A DNA stretch of 64,000 nucleotides from the NCBI RefSeq assembly GCF_014395425.1, contig NZ_CP060711.1, positions 868,001 through 932,000 on the forward strand, in the 5' to 3' direction. The notes below the pieces were generated by a model. That model was given only the letters and a program-made list of their open reading frames with translations. It did no database searches and was not told the DNA's origin. This DNA comes from Thermomonas brevis (GTDB taxonomy: Bacteria; Pseudomonadota; Gammaproteobacteria; Xanthomonadales; Xanthomonadaceae). Positions 18,243 through 27,318 of this stretch are shown piece after piece (the stretch's first letter is position 1; every line of letters starts with the position of its first letter). Both the position numbers and the translations under genes were made by a program.

Positions 18243-18248
18243 TTTATA
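18243..18248 (-). promoter_or_regulatory. -10 element of the sensor kinase gene (leaderless layout)
   Basis: On the minus strand TATAAA ends 5 nt before the ATG at 18237, and there is no Shine-Dalgarno. No convincing -35 is seen at the usual distance. Confidence 0.35.
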
Positions 18249-18375
18249 CCGCCTCCCGCCCCAACCCGCCCTGCATCGAAGGTCATGGGGGGCGTCCCGG
18301 CGGCACCCGCCATGCGATAATCGCGCACGGCTCGCGCAGACGGGCCATCCGCAGCAGTCATCGGAGTTTCAAGGA

Positions 18376-18987
18376 ATGTCGATCGCCATCCGCGACGTGC
18401 GCGAGCACGAGCTGGATTCCGTTCTGGCCCTCAACAACGCGGCAGGCCCGGCGATCCTCCCCCTGGATTCGGCCAGGTTGCGCCGCCTGTTCGACAGCGC
18501 GGAATATTTCCGCGTGGCCGAGCGCGACGGCGCCATGGCCGGTTTCCTGATCGGCTTCGGCTCGCACGCCCGGCACGAGAGCAGCAACTTCTCCTGGTTC
18601 CGCGAGCGCTATCCGGACTTCTTCTACATCGACCGCGTGGTGGTCGCCAGCCGCCGCCGCGGCGGCGGCGTGGGCCGCGCGCTGTACGCCGACGTGCAGA
18701 GCTACGCCGAGCTGCGCTACCCGCAGCTGGCCTGCGAGGTGTTCCTGGAACACGGCGCGGATCACGCGCTGCTGTTCCACGGCAGCTTCGGCTTCCGCGA
18801 AGTCGGCCAGAACGTCATGCCCGAACACGACCTGCGCGCCGCGATGCTGATGAAAACGCTGTGCAGCTATCCGTGGGTGCGCGACACCTACGGCGACGCC
18901 CTGCCCGACGAACCCTGGCTGCAGCGCCCGCGCGCCATCGTCGCGGATGCGCCGGTCGCGGTGAGCAGCAAGGGAGCCTGCGCATGA
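18376..18987 (+). CDS. GNAT-family N-acetyltransferase
   Basis: This 203-residue protein shows the acetyl-CoA-binding turn RRRGGGVGRALYADVQSYA after the strand FFYIDRVVVASR. The late GNAT strand/helix ACEVFLEHGADHALLFHGSF follows. The substrate is unknown. AAGGA lies directly before ATG 18376. Its last base pairs overlap the minC start (ATGA at 18984-18987), so it is translationally coupled to the min operon, which suggests co-expression rather than a known cell-division role. Confidence 0.8.
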   Translation: MSIAIRDVREHELDSVLALNNAAGPAILPLDSARLRRLFDSAEYFRVAERDGAMAGFLIGFGSHARHESSNFSWFRERYPDFFYIDRVVVASRRRGGGVGRALYADVQSYAELRYPQLACEVFLEHGADHALLFHGSFGFREVGQNVMPEHDLRAAMLMKTLCSYPWVRDTYGDALPDEPWLQRPRAIVADAPVAVSSKGACA

Positions 18988-19760
18988 GCGCGCAGGTGGA
19001 TTACGCGCAGGCCGGCGAACTGAAATTCGGCCAGGTCGGCATCGCCAACCTGCGCGTGCGCACGCTCGACCCGGCCCAGCTCGCCGAGGAGATGCGCGAG
19101 CGCGTGCAGCGCGCGCCCAACCTGTTCGCGCGCGCCGCGGTGGTGCTGGATTTCGGCGGGCTGAGCAAGACGCCGTCGCTGGACGAGGCGCAGGCGCTGG
19201 TGAACGGGCTGCGCGAGGCCGGCGTGCTGCCGGTGGCGCTGGCCTACGGCACCAAGGAGATCGACGCACTGTCGCAGCAGCTCGGCCTGCCGCTGCTGGC
19301 GAAGTTCCGCGCCCAGTACGAGCGCGCGGACGATGCGCCGCCGCCCGCCGCCGCGCCTGCGCCGGCCCGCCAGCCCGAACCGGCGCGCGCCGCCGAACCG
19401 CCGAAGCCCGCGGCCGCGCCGCAGGGCGCATCGCCCGGCCTGATCCAGACCGCGCCGGTGCGTTCCGGCCAGCAGGTCTACGCCGAGCAGCGCGACCTGA
19501 CCGTGCTAGCCACCGTCGGCGCCGGTGCGGAAGTGCTGGCCGACGGCAGCATCCACATCTACGGCGCGCTGCGCGGGCGGGCCCTGGCCGGCGCGCAGGG
19601 CAACGAAGGCGCCCGCATCTTCTGCCGCGAGTTCCACGCCGAGCTCGTCGCGGTGGCCGGGCACTACAAGGTGATGGAAGACATTCCGGCGGACCTGCGC
19701 GGCAAGCCCGTGCAGGTCTGGCTGGAAAACGGACAGCTCAGGCTCGCGGCGCTCGACTGA
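18984..19760 (+). CDS. minC: Septum site-determining protein MinC
   Basis: This 258-residue FtsZ-polymerisation inhibitor keeps the division ring away from the poles with MinD and MinE. The N-terminal FtsZ-binding domain spans about 1-110. It is followed by an Ala/Pro-rich linker (about 112-150), longer than usual. The C-terminal beta-helix has the conserved pattern VLADGSIHIYGALRGRALAG, the MinD-binding and dimerisation face. The start overlaps the GNAT stop. Confidence 0.93.
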   Translation: MSAQVDYAQAGELKFGQVGIANLRVRTLDPAQLAEEMRERVQRAPNLFARAAVVLDFGGLSKTPSLDEAQALVNGLREAGVLPVALAYGTKEIDALSQQLGLPLLAKFRAQYERADDAPPPAAAPAPARQPEPARAAEPPKPAAAPQGASPGLIQTAPVRSGQQVYAEQRDLTVLATVGAGAEVLADGSIHIYGALRGRALAGAQGNEGARIFCREFHAELVAVAGHYKVMEDIPADLRGKPVQVWLENGQLRLAALD

Positions 19761-19770
19761 AGCTGAACCG

Positions 19771-19790
19771 CCGCCGCTTGCACGCGGCGG
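19771..19790 (+). other. Hairpin in the minC-minD spacer
   Basis: CCGCCGC / GCGGCGG stem with a 6-nt loop, in the 96-bp gap between minC and minD. It could stabilise mRNA ends or partly terminate. There is no T-tract. Confidence 0.3.
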
Positions 19791-19856
19791 GCAGTCGGGC
19801 AAACTCGGCTCCACGCAAGAAGAAAACCAACGACTTAAGGACGGAGAACGCGCAAC

Positions 19857-20669
19857 GTGGCAGAGATCATCGTAGTCACCTCGGGCAAGGGCGGCGTGGG
19901 CAAGACCACGACCAGCGCCAGCCTCGCAACCGGGCTCGCCAGCCGCGGCAAGAAAGTGGCGGTCATCGACTTCGACGTCGGCCTGCGCAACCTCGACCTG
20001 ATCATGGGCTGCGAACGCCGCGTGGTGTACGACTTCGTCAACGTGATCCACGGCGAGGCCACGCTCAAGCAGGCGCTGATCAAGGACAAGCGCTTCGACA
20101 ACCTGTTCGTGCTGGCCGCCAGCCAGACCCGCGACAAGGACGCGCTGAGCAAGGACGGCGTGGAGAAGGTGCTGAAGGACTTGGCCGCCGACGGCTTCGA
20201 TTACGTCATCTGCGACAGCCCGGCCGGCATCGAGAAGGGCGCGTTCCTGGCGATGTACTTCGCCGACAAGGCCATCGTGGTGGTAAACCCGGAAGTGTCC
20301 TCGGTGCGCGACTCCGACCGCGTGCTGGGCCTGCTGGCCTCCAAGACCCACCGCGCCGAGCGCAACGAGGGGGAAGTGTCCGCGCATCTGCTGCTGACCC
20401 GCTACAACCCGCTGCGCGTGGAAGGCGGCGAGATGCTGTCGATCGCCGACGTCGAGGAAGTGCTGGGCCTGAAGACGATAGGTGTCATCCCCGAATCGGG
20501 CGACGTGCTCAACGCCTCCAACAAGGGCGAGCCGGTGATCATGGACGGCGAGTCCGTCGCCGGCCAGGCCTACGCGGACGCGGTGGCGCGCCTGCTGGGC
20601 GAAGACCGTCCGCTGCGCTTCACCACGGTGGAGAAGAAGGGCTTCTTCAGCAAGCTGTTCGGAGGCTGA
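19857..20669 (+). CDS. minD: Septum site-determining ATPase MinD
   Basis: This 270-residue membrane-cycling ATPase of the ParA/MinD family recruits MinC and is displaced by MinE. The deviant Walker A GKGGVGKTTTSASLA begins at residue 10. Walker A', DFDVGLRNLDLIMGCERR, and the switch block CDSPAGIEKGA are standard. The C-terminal amphipathic membrane helix (KKGFFSKLFGG) is intact. The start is GTG 19857 with GGAG about 11 nt upstream. minE begins 3 nt after the stop. Confidence 0.97.
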   Translation: MAEIIVVTSGKGGVGKTTTSASLATGLASRGKKVAVIDFDVGLRNLDLIMGCERRVVYDFVNVIHGEATLKQALIKDKRFDNLFVLAASQTRDKDALSKDGVEKVLKDLAADGFDYVICDSPAGIEKGAFLAMYFADKAIVVVNPEVSSVRDSDRVLGLLASKTHRAERNEGEVSAHLLLTRYNPLRVEGGEMLSIADVEEVLGLKTIGVIPESGDVLNASNKGEPVIMDGESVAGQAYADAVARLLGEDRPLRFTTVEKKGFFSKLFGG

Positions 20670-20672
20670 CGC

Positions 20673-20936
20673 ATGGCCATCTTCGATTTCCTCAAGCCCA
20701 AGAAGAACACCGCCTCGGTCGCCAAAAATCGCCTGCAGATCATCATCGCGCAGGAGCGCAGTTCCGCCGGCGCGCCGGACTACCTGCCGCTGATGCGGCG
20801 CGAGATCCTGGAAGTGATCCGCAAGTACGTGAACGTCGACGCCGACGCGGTCAAGGTCGACGTGGTCAAGGACGGCGAGCACGACGTGCTGGACATCTCG
20901 GTGTCGCTGCCGGAACGCGGCGCCGCGCCGGCCTGA
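20673..20936 (+). CDS. minE: Cell division topological specificity factor MinE
   Basis: This 87-residue protein has an N-terminal membrane-targeting helix ([12 protein letters not shown]), the anti-MinCD block [18 protein letters not shown], and the dimerising topological domain ([35 protein letters not shown]). It stimulates MinD ATPase and drives pole-to-pole oscillation. Last gene of the min operon; a GC hairpin follows. Confidence 0.97.
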   Translation: MAIFDFLKPKKNTASVAKNRLQIIIAQERSSAGAPDYLPLMRREILEVIRKYVNVDADAVKVDVVKDGEHDVLDISVSLPERGAAPA

Positions 20937-20941
20937 CGCGC

Positions 20942-20967
20942 GGGCCCTTCCGGCCGCGGAAGGGCCC
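20942..20967 (+). terminator. Hairpin after minE
   Basis: Perfect 10-bp stem GGGCCCTTCC / GGAAGGGCCC with a 6-nt loop, 6 nt after the minE stop. A U-tract is lacking, so termination may be partial. Confidence 0.5.
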
Positions 20968-21002
20968 TGGTCCGAACGGGATTCCCGCAGACAGGCATCG
21001 CC

Positions 21003-21539
21003 ATGCAGGACAGGCAATCCCATCCCCTCGCCGGTTCCCGTGCGGACGCGGCGGGCGAAGACGGCGTGCTCACCCTCGCCGACATCGGCTTCAACGCGCC
21101 CGCCGCGCTGCTCGCACGCTACGGCCTGGCACTGGCGCGGGTGGCCGACGGCGACGCCATCCCCGGCAGCTACTGGGGCGAGCGCGAGGCCGGCATCATC
21201 GGCTGCACCGTGTACGCGCGCGCCGACACGCCGGTGCATTCGCTGCTGCACGAGGCCGGCCACCTGATCGTGCTGCCGCCCGAGCGCCGCGCGCAGGTGC
21301 ATACCGACGCCACCGACTCGGTGCCCGAGGAGGACGCCGTGTGCGTCCTGCAGGGCCTGCTGGGCGACGCCCTGCCCGGCGTCGGCCGCGCGCGCGTCTG
21401 GGCCGACATGGACGCGTGGGGCTACACCTTCCGCCTCGGCTCGGCGCAGGCCTACGTGGAGCGCGACGCCGACGACGCCTGGCGCTGGCTGCGCGAACGC
21501 GGCCTGGTCGACGCGGACGGCGCGCTGGCCGTCGCCTAG
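21003..21539 (+). CDS. HExxH-containing protein of unknown function
   Basis: This 178-residue protein has no signal peptide or membrane segment. The only recognisable feature is HSLLHEAGHLIVLPPERR, in which His83-Glu84-x-x-His87 is the zinc site of gluzincin-type metallopeptidases. A third ligand may come from the acidic region PEEDAVC about 25 residues on. I do not recognise a named family. It stands between the min operon and an M2 peptidase gene, with its own short gaps on both sides. Confidence 0.65.
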   Translation: MQDRQSHPLAGSRADAAGEDGVLTLADIGFNAPAALLARYGLALARVADGDAIPGSYWGEREAGIIGCTVYARADTPVHSLLHEAGHLIVLPPERRAQVHTDATDSVPEEDAVCVLQGLLGDALPGVGRARVWADMDAWGYTFRLGSAQAYVERDADDAWRWLRERGLVDADGALAVA

Positions 21540-21613
21540 GAAGCCATCTCTACCGTCCGGAGACGTTCGTGTAGCCTTGCGCCTGCCCTTCCGCGCAGCC
21601 CGAGGACCGTCCC

Positions 21614-23575
21614 GTGAAGCCACGCCATGCCCTGCTCGCCGTCGCCATCGTCGGCGCGCTCGCCCTGACCGCCTGCAAGCGCGACGCCGAACCGGCGCCC
21701 GCCGCCACCGCGCCCGTCGCGCAGCAGGGCGAAACCGCCGACCAGTTCGTCGCCCGCGTCAACGAGGAAGTGCGCAAGCTCAGCACCGAGCTCAATTCCG
21801 CGCAGTGGCTGTCCGCCACCTACATCAACGGCGACAGCGAGCTGGTGGCGGCCAAGGCCAACGAGCGCTGGCTGGCCCAGCTCAACGTCTGGATCGAACA
21901 GTCCAAGCGCTTCGACGGCCAGCAGCTGAAGCCGGAAACGGCGCGCGCGCTCAAGCTGCTGCGGCTGTGGACGTCGATGCCCGCGCCGAAGGATCCGAAG
22001 AAACTCGAGGAGCTGACCCAGCTCGCCACCCACATGGAAGGCATGTACGGCGCCGGCAGCTACTGCACCGGCGAAGGCAGCGCCCGGCAGTGCCGCGACA
22101 TCGGCCAGCTCAGCGACGTGCTGGCGAAGAGCCGCGACTACGACGCGCAGCTGGACGCATGGCAGGGCTGGCACACCATCAGCATCCCGATGCGCAAGGA
22201 CTACGTGCGCTTCGCCGAGCTGGTCAACGAGGGCGCGAAGGAGCTGGGCTTCGCCGACGCCGGCGAACTGTGGCGCTCCGGCTACGACATGACGCCGGCC
22301 GAGCTGGCCTCGGAAAGCGACCGCCTGTGGGGCCAGGTCAAGCCGCTGTACGAACAGCTGCACTGCTACGCGCGCGGCAAGCTCGACGCGCAGTACGGCA
22401 AGGACAGGGGCGAAGTCGCCGGCGGCCTGCTGCCCGCGCACCTGATGGGCAACCTGTGGCAGCAGGACTGGAGCAACCTCTGGGACATCCTGCAGCCGTA
22501 CAAGGACGCCGGCAGCCTGGACGTCAACGGCGCGCTCAAGCGCCTGGCCGACGCCGACCTCGCCCGCGAACTCGGCAAGCCCGCCGCCTCCAACGCCTCC
22601 GCCGCCGAGCGCAGTTTCATGGCCCAGCGCGCGGCGCAGCTCGCCACCGCCAAGGCGATGACCGAGCGCGCGCAGGATTTCTACGTCTCGCTGGGCATGC
22701 CGAAGCTGCCGGAGAGCTACTGGCAGAAGTCGCAGTTCGTGAAGCCGCTGGACCGCGACGTGGTCTGCCACGCCAGCGCCTGGGACATGAACATGGCCGG
22801 CGACGTGCGCACCAAGATGTGCATCGCGCCGACCGAGGAAGACCTCACCACCATCTACCACGAGCTCGGCCACCTCTATTACGACCTGGCCTACAACAAG
22901 CAGCCGCCGATCTTCCAGAACGGCGCGCACGACGGCTTCCACGAAGCCATCGGCGACACCATCGTGCTGGCGATGACGCCGAAGTACATGGCCTCGGTCG
23001 GGCTGGTGGACGAGCCCGCGCAGAGCCGCGAGGCGCTGATCGACGCGCAGATGCGGATGGCGCTGGCGAAGGTCGCGTTCCTGCCGTTCGGGCTGATGAT
23101 CGACCGCTGGCGCTGGGGCGTGTTCGACGGCTCGATCAAGCCGGACAGCTACAACCAGGCGTGGTGGGCGCTGAAGGCGAAGTACCAGGGCGTCGCTCCG
23201 GCAACGAAGCGCGGCGAGGAGTTCTTCGATCCGGGCGCGAAGTACCACGTGCCCGGCAACACGCCGTACACCCGCTACTTCCTCTCGCACATCCTGCAGT
23301 TCCAGTTCTACAAGGCGCTGTGCGACGCCGCAGGCCACAAGGGTCCGCTGTACGAATGCAGCTTCTACGGCAGCAAAGCGGCCGGCGACAAATACTGGGC
23401 GATGCTGTCCAAGGGCAGCAGCCAGCCCTGGCAGCAGACCATGAAGGAACTGACCGGCGGCGAGAAGATGGACGCCAGCGCAGTGCTGGAATACTTCGCG
23501 CCGCTGCAGGACTGGCTGAAGGAACAGAACGCCGGGCAGCAGTGCGGCTGGCAGGCCCCCACTGCGGGCGCCTGA
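21614..23575 (+). CDS. M2-family dipeptidyl carboxypeptidase (ACE-like) lipoprotein
   Basis: This 653-residue protein has a lipoprotein signal (ALALTAC, Cys about 21), so it is probably membrane-tethered in the periplasm. The zinc site IYHELGHLYYDLAY gives His416, Glu417 and His420. The third ligand, Glu444, lies in HDGFHEAIGDTI. Further ACE-like blocks include CHASAWDMNM and YFLSHILQFQFYKALC. The family releases C-terminal dipeptides. Bacterial ACE homologues are known from Xanthomonas. A strong terminator follows. Confidence 0.92.
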   Translation: MKPRHALLAVAIVGALALTACKRDAEPAPAATAPVAQQGETADQFVARVNEEVRKLSTELNSAQWLSATYINGDSELVAAKANERWLAQLNVWIEQSKRFDGQQLKPETARALKLLRLWTSMPAPKDPKKLEELTQLATHMEGMYGAGSYCTGEGSARQCRDIGQLSDVLAKSRDYDAQLDAWQGWHTISIPMRKDYVRFAELVNEGAKELGFADAGELWRSGYDMTPAELASESDRLWGQVKPLYEQLHCYARGKLDAQYGKDRGEVAGGLLPAHLMGNLWQQDWSNLWDILQPYKDAGSLDVNGALKRLADADLARELGKPAASNASAAERSFMAQRAAQLATAKAMTERAQDFYVSLGMPKLPESYWQKSQFVKPLDRDVVCHASAWDMNMAGDVRTKMCIAPTEEDLTTIYHELGHLYYDLAYNKQPPIFQNGAHDGFHEAIGDTIVLAMTPKYMASVGLVDEPAQSREALIDAQMRMALAKVAFLPFGLMIDRWRWGVFDGSIKPDSYNQAWWALKAKYQGVAPATKRGEEFFDPGAKYHVPGNTPYTRYFLSHILQFQFYKALCDAAGHKGPLYECSFYGSKAAGDKYWAMLSKGSSQPWQQTMKELTGGEKMDASAVLEYFAPLQDWLKEQNAGQQCGWQAPTAGA

Positions 23576-23595
23576 TCCGCCGGGGAAGGCGCGGG

Positions 23596-23621
23596 AAAAG
23601 GCCGGCCCACGCCGGCCTTTT
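23596..23621. terminator. Rho-independent terminator after the M2 peptidase gene
   Basis: AAAAGGCCGGC / GCCGGCCTTTT perfect 11-bp stem with a CCAC loop. The A and T runs make it bidirectional in form. Confidence 0.85.
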
Positions 23622-23648
23622 CATTGCCCCAGGCCACGGGATCGGCGC

Positions 23649-23654
23649 GATACT
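23649..23654 (+). promoter_or_regulatory. Possible -10 of the Rieske/APC operon (leaderless layout)
   Basis: GATACT ends 6 nt before the ATG at 23661, with no Shine-Dalgarno. A TTGCCC (23624-23629) lies 19 nt upstream, a longer spacer than ideal. Confidence 0.3.
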
Positions 23655-23660
23655 GCCGGC

Positions 23661-24728
23661 ATGGACGCCGACCTCACCCCGCAGCCGCAAGCTACCGCTA
23701 CCGCCCTGCCCGCGCGCTTCTACGCGGAGCCGGCGATGGCCGCCACCGACCGTCGCGCGATCTTCGACCGCGGCTGGCAGTTGGTCGCGCATGTCTCGCA
23801 GCTGCGCGACGCGGGCGACCACGTGGTCGCCAACCTGGCCGGATTGCCGGTGATCGCGGTGCGCGGAGCGGACGCCGCGATCCGCGCGTTCCACAACGTC
23901 TGCCGGCACCGCGCCGGACCCATCGCGCAGTGCGACGGCCTCGGCGCGAAGGCGCTGCGCTGCCGCTACCACGGCTGGACCTACACGCTGGAAGGCCAGC
24001 TGCGCTCCGCGCCGGAGATGAAGGACGCGGCGTGCTTCGACGTCGCCAACGTGCGCCTGCCGCAGCTGGCGGTGAAGGTCTGGCAGGGACTGGTGTTCGC
24101 CGCCGTCGATGCGACGGATGCGCCCGACTTCGGCGCCTTCGTCGCCGGCATCGACGCGCGCCTGGGCCCGGACCGCCACATGGAACGCTACGGCAACCAC
24201 CACCGCGCCAGCTACGACATCGCCTGCAACTGGAAGGTCTATGTCGACAATTATCTGGAGGGCTACCACGTCCCGTTCGTGCATCCGGGCCTGAACCGCC
24301 TGCTCGACTACCGCAGCTACCGCACCGAACTGGAACGCTGGCATTCGCTGCAATGGAGCCCGCTGGAAAGCGATCCCGCGCTGTACGGCAACGGCGACGC
24401 GCTCTACTACTGGCTGTGGCCGAACACCATGCTCAACATCCTGCCCGGCCGCCTGCAGACCAACACGGTGGTGCCGCTGGGCGCGGACCGCTGCCGCGTC
24501 ACCTTCGACAGTTATTACGACGCCAGCGGCGACGCGGCGAAGCGCGCCGCCGACCTGGATTTCAGCGACGAAGTGCAGCACGAGGACATCGGCATCTGCG
24601 AGGACGTGCAGCGCGGCATGGCCTCCGGCAGCTACGTGCCGGGCCGGCTCAACCCGCTGCGCGAAACCGGCGTGCACCACTTCCACGAGCTGCTGCGCGA
24701 GGCGTATCGCGCGGACGCCGGCGCATGA
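23661..24728 (+). CDS. Rieske non-heme iron oxygenase, alpha subunit
   Basis: This 355-residue protein binds a [2Fe-2S] Rieske cluster through Cys81, His83, Cys101 and His104 (CRHRAG ... CRYHGW). The mononuclear iron site is Asp196/His203/His208 within VDNYLEGYHVPFVHPGL. The overall layout resembles the ring-hydroxylating/quaternary-amine branch (choline monooxygenase, GbcA, CntA). The substrate is not determinable. It needs a reductase that is not encoded nearby. The downstream APC permease gene overlaps its stop (ATGA), suggesting uptake of the substrate, perhaps an amino acid or betaine-like compound. Confidence 0.85.
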   Translation: MDADLTPQPQATATALPARFYAEPAMAATDRRAIFDRGWQLVAHVSQLRDAGDHVVANLAGLPVIAVRGADAAIRAFHNVCRHRAGPIAQCDGLGAKALRCRYHGWTYTLEGQLRSAPEMKDAACFDVANVRLPQLAVKVWQGLVFAAVDATDAPDFGAFVAGIDARLGPDRHMERYGNHHRASYDIACNWKVYVDNYLEGYHVPFVHPGLNRLLDYRSYRTELERWHSLQWSPLESDPALYGNGDALYYWLWPNTMLNILPGRLQTNTVVPLGADRCRVTFDSYYDASGDAAKRAADLDFSDEVQHEDIGICEDVQRGMASGSYVPGRLNPLRETGVHHFHELLREAYRADAGA

Positions 24729-25996
24729 GCGGCGCACGCCCGCTGGGAACGTGGTCGGCCATCGCGCTGGTGGTCGGCAGCATGATCGGCAGCGGCGTGT
24801 TCCTGCTGCCCTCGGCGCTGGCGCCCTATGGCGGCGTCAGCCTGCTGGGCTGGGCGATCACCCTGTTCGGTGCGCTGGCGCTGGCGCTCACCTTCGCCCG
24901 GCTGGCGATGCGCTGGCCGCAGACCGGCGGCCCCTACGCGTTCGCCCGCAACGCGTTCGGCGAAACGCCCGGCTTCCTGGTCGCATGGAGCTATTGGGTG
25001 TCGATCTGGAGCGCCACCGCCGCGATCGCGGTCGCCTTCGCCGGCAGCATGGGCGCGCTGCTGCCGGCGCTGGTGTCGACGCCGCTGCGGGCCGGCGCCT
25101 GCGCGCTGGCGTCGCTGTGGCTGTGCATCGCCATCAACCTGCTGGGCGTGCGCGAAGCTGGGCGCACGCAGGTGGCGCTGACCGTGCTCAAGTTCGTGCC
25201 GCTGGCGCTGTTCGCCGGCATCGCGATCTGGTCGGTCGATCCGGCGCAGTTCCAGCCGTTCAACCGCAGCGCCGAGTCGCTGCCGGCGGCCACCCACGCC
25301 TGCGTCGCGCTGGTGCTGTGGGCGCTGCTCGGGCTGGAGGCGGCCACCGTGCCGGCCGGCGCCATCGCCGATCCGGCGCGCACCATTCCGCGCGCCACCG
25401 TGATCGGCACTCTGCTGGCGGGCGTCGCCACGGTGCTGGCGGTGACCGCGGTGATCGGCATCGTGCCGGCCGCGCAGTTGCAGGACTCCGCCGCGCCGAT
25501 GGCCGACGCCGCGCGCATGCTGTGGGGCGGCTGGGCCGGCGTCGGCATCGCCGCGGTGGCCGCGATCTCCTGCCTCGGCGCACTCAACGGCTGGGTGCTG
25601 CTGTCGGCGCAGGTGCCGCTGGCCGCGGCCGAAGACGGCCTGCTGCCGCGCGCCTTCGCCCGCCTGGACGCGCGCGGCACGCCGGCGTTCGGCATCGTCG
25701 CCAGCGGTCTGCTGGCCTCGCTGCTGGTGGCGGCCAATTTCAGCCGCTCGCTGGTGCAGCTGTTCACCTTCTCGATCCTGCTGTCCACCGCCGCCACCCT
25801 GCTGCCCTACCTGGTCGGCAGCGCCGCCTGGCTGCTGCGCGGTGAACGCAGGGGCCGCTTCGCCGCGCTGTTCGCGCTGGCGTACAGCGGCTACGCGCTG
25901 TTCGGCGCCGGCGGCGAGGCGCTGCTGTGGGGCGCCGCGCTGCTGCTGGCCGGGCTGCCGGTGTACGCGTGGATGCGCGCGGTCAGAGCGCGCTAG
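24725..25996 (+). CDS. APC-superfamily amino acid permease
   Basis: This 423-residue protein has about 12 membrane segments. The APC substrate-binding helix 1 is visible (ALVVGSMIGSGVFLLPSAL), as are TGGPYAFARNAFG and the helix-6 region VLWALLGLEAATVPAGAI. It resembles the arginine/agmatine-type antiporter or YjeH branch of the superfamily. It starts at ATG 24725 overlapping the Rieske gene's stop, so translation is coupled. Its end overlaps the convergent MFS gene by 14 bp. Confidence 0.88.
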   Translation: MSGARPLGTWSAIALVVGSMIGSGVFLLPSALAPYGGVSLLGWAITLFGALALALTFARLAMRWPQTGGPYAFARNAFGETPGFLVAWSYWVSIWSATAAIAVAFAGSMGALLPALVSTPLRAGACALASLWLCIAINLLGVREAGRTQVALTVLKFVPLALFAGIAIWSVDPAQFQPFNRSAESLPAATHACVALVLWALLGLEAATVPAGAIADPARTIPRATVIGTLLAGVATVLAVTAVIGIVPAAQLQDSAAPMADAARMLWGGWAGVGIAAVAAISCLGALNGWVLLSAQVPLAAAEDGLLPRAFARLDARGTPAFGIVASGLLASLLVAANFSRSLVQLFTFSILLSTAATLLPYLVGSAAWLLRGERRGRFAALFALAYSGYALFGAGGEALLWGAALLLAGLPVYAWMRAVRAR

Positions 25997-27230
25997 GCTC
26001 CAGCGCCGCCGGTTCGTCCGGCATCCGCGGCGGCCGCGGCGAGACGCGCGCCTCCCACCACCAGAACAGCCAGCCGCCGAGCGCGAACGCCGCCGCGCCC
26101 AGCGCCAGGTGCAGGCCCGAGCCGCTGAGCAGCGGCGACAGCATTCCGGCGATCAGCGCATTCGCCAGCAGGCCGACGAACGCCTGCAGCGACGACGCGC
26201 CGCCGCGCTGGCGCGGATACATGTCGAGGATGGCGAGGGTGATGATCGGGAACGCCAGCGCGATGCCGAAGGCGTAGAGGCTCATCGGCAGCACCGCCCA
26301 CGGGATCGACGGCATCTCAACCAGCAGGCCGTAGCCGAGGTTGAGCGCCATCGCCGTGCCGCAGCAGGCGAAGCCGATGTTCGCCAGCTTCGCGCCGTCG
26401 ATGCGCCCGGCCGCGCGCCCGGACACGAACGCGCCCAGCATCATCCCGCTGATCATCGGGATGAAGAACCAGCCGAACTGGCGCTCGCCCAGATGCAGCA
26501 GGTCGAGCACGAAGGCCGGCGCCGAGGCGATGTAGAGGAACAGCGCGCCGAAGTTCAGCGCCGCCGCCATCGACAGGCGCAGGAAGCGCGGATTGCGGGC
26601 GATGCTCCAGTAGCCGCGCAGCAGCGTCGCCGGATGCAGCGGCAGCCGCGCCGCGGGCGGGTGGGTTTCCGGCAGCGCGCGCCAGACCATCGCGATCAGC
26701 GCCAGCGCGAACGCCGCCAGGAACCAGAAGATCGACGGCCAGCGGTGCCAGCCCAGCAGCCAGCCGCCCAGCACCGGCGCCACCGCCGGGGCGATGCCGA
26801 AGATCATCGACACCTGGCTCATCAGCCGCTGCGCGTCGTGGCCGTGCAGCACGTCGCGGATCACCGCGCGGCCCACGATCAGGCCGACGCCCGCGCTCAA
26901 TCCCTGCAACGCGCGGAACGCCAGCAGCTGCGGCAGCGACGTCGCCAGCGCGCAGCCCGCCGAGGCCAGCGTGAACACCGCCAGCCCGGCCAGGATCACC
27001 CATCGCCGTCCGAGCGCATCGGACAGCGGCCCGTGCACCACGCTCATCGCCGCGTAGGCCAGCAGATAGACGCTGATGGTCTGCTGCATCGCCAGCTTGT
27101 CCGCGCCCAGCTGCGCGCCGATCTGCGGGAACGCCGGGAAGATGGTGTCGATCGAGAACGGGCCGAACATGGCCAGCCCGCCGAGCAGCAGGGCCAGGCG
27201 GCGGGTCGAGGGTGCGGGAGATGCGGGCAT
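25983..27230 (-). CDS. Bcr/CflA-family MFS multidrug transporter
   Basis: This 415-residue, 12-TM major-facilitator exporter carries the DHA1 signature in YLLAYAAMSVVHGPLSDALGRRWV. The family-typical start FGPFSIDTIFPAFPQIGAQL is present, as is the loop GRAVIRDVLHGHDAQRLMSQ. Bcr/CflA proteins export drugs (bicyclomycin, chloramphenicol) and dipeptides. The substrate here is unknown. Start ATG 27230. No adjacent regulator is seen. Confidence 0.88.
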   Translation of the reverse strand: MPASPAPSTRRLALLLGGLAMFGPFSIDTIFPAFPQIGAQLGADKLAMQQTISVYLLAYAAMSVVHGPLSDALGRRWVILAGLAVFTLASAGCALATSLPQLLAFRALQGLSAGVGLIVGRAVIRDVLHGHDAQRLMSQVSMIFGIAPAVAPVLGGWLLGWHRWPSIFWFLAAFALALIAMVWRALPETHPPAARLPLHPATLLRGYWSIARNPRFLRLSMAAALNFGALFLYIASAPAFVLDLLHLGERQFGWFFIPMISGMMLGAFVSGRAAGRIDGAKLANIGFACCGTAMALNLGYGLLVEMPSIPWAVLPMSLYAFGIALAFPIITLAILDMYPRQRGGASSLQAFVGLLANALIAGMLSPLLSGSGLHLALGAAAFALGGWLFWWWEARVSPRPPRMPDEPAALEPSAL

Positions 27231-27318
27231 CCCTCCAGTTTACGGAAACGCCGCGCGGATCCGGCCCGCACGAATCCGCCCATCCGGCCGGCCTCCATGC
27301 CGGCCGGGAATGGCGGAA

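Noticed and set aside
20942..20967. minE-downstream palindrome as a regulatory operator for the HExxH gene
   Set aside because: Its position directly after the minE stop fits a transcript-end hairpin better.
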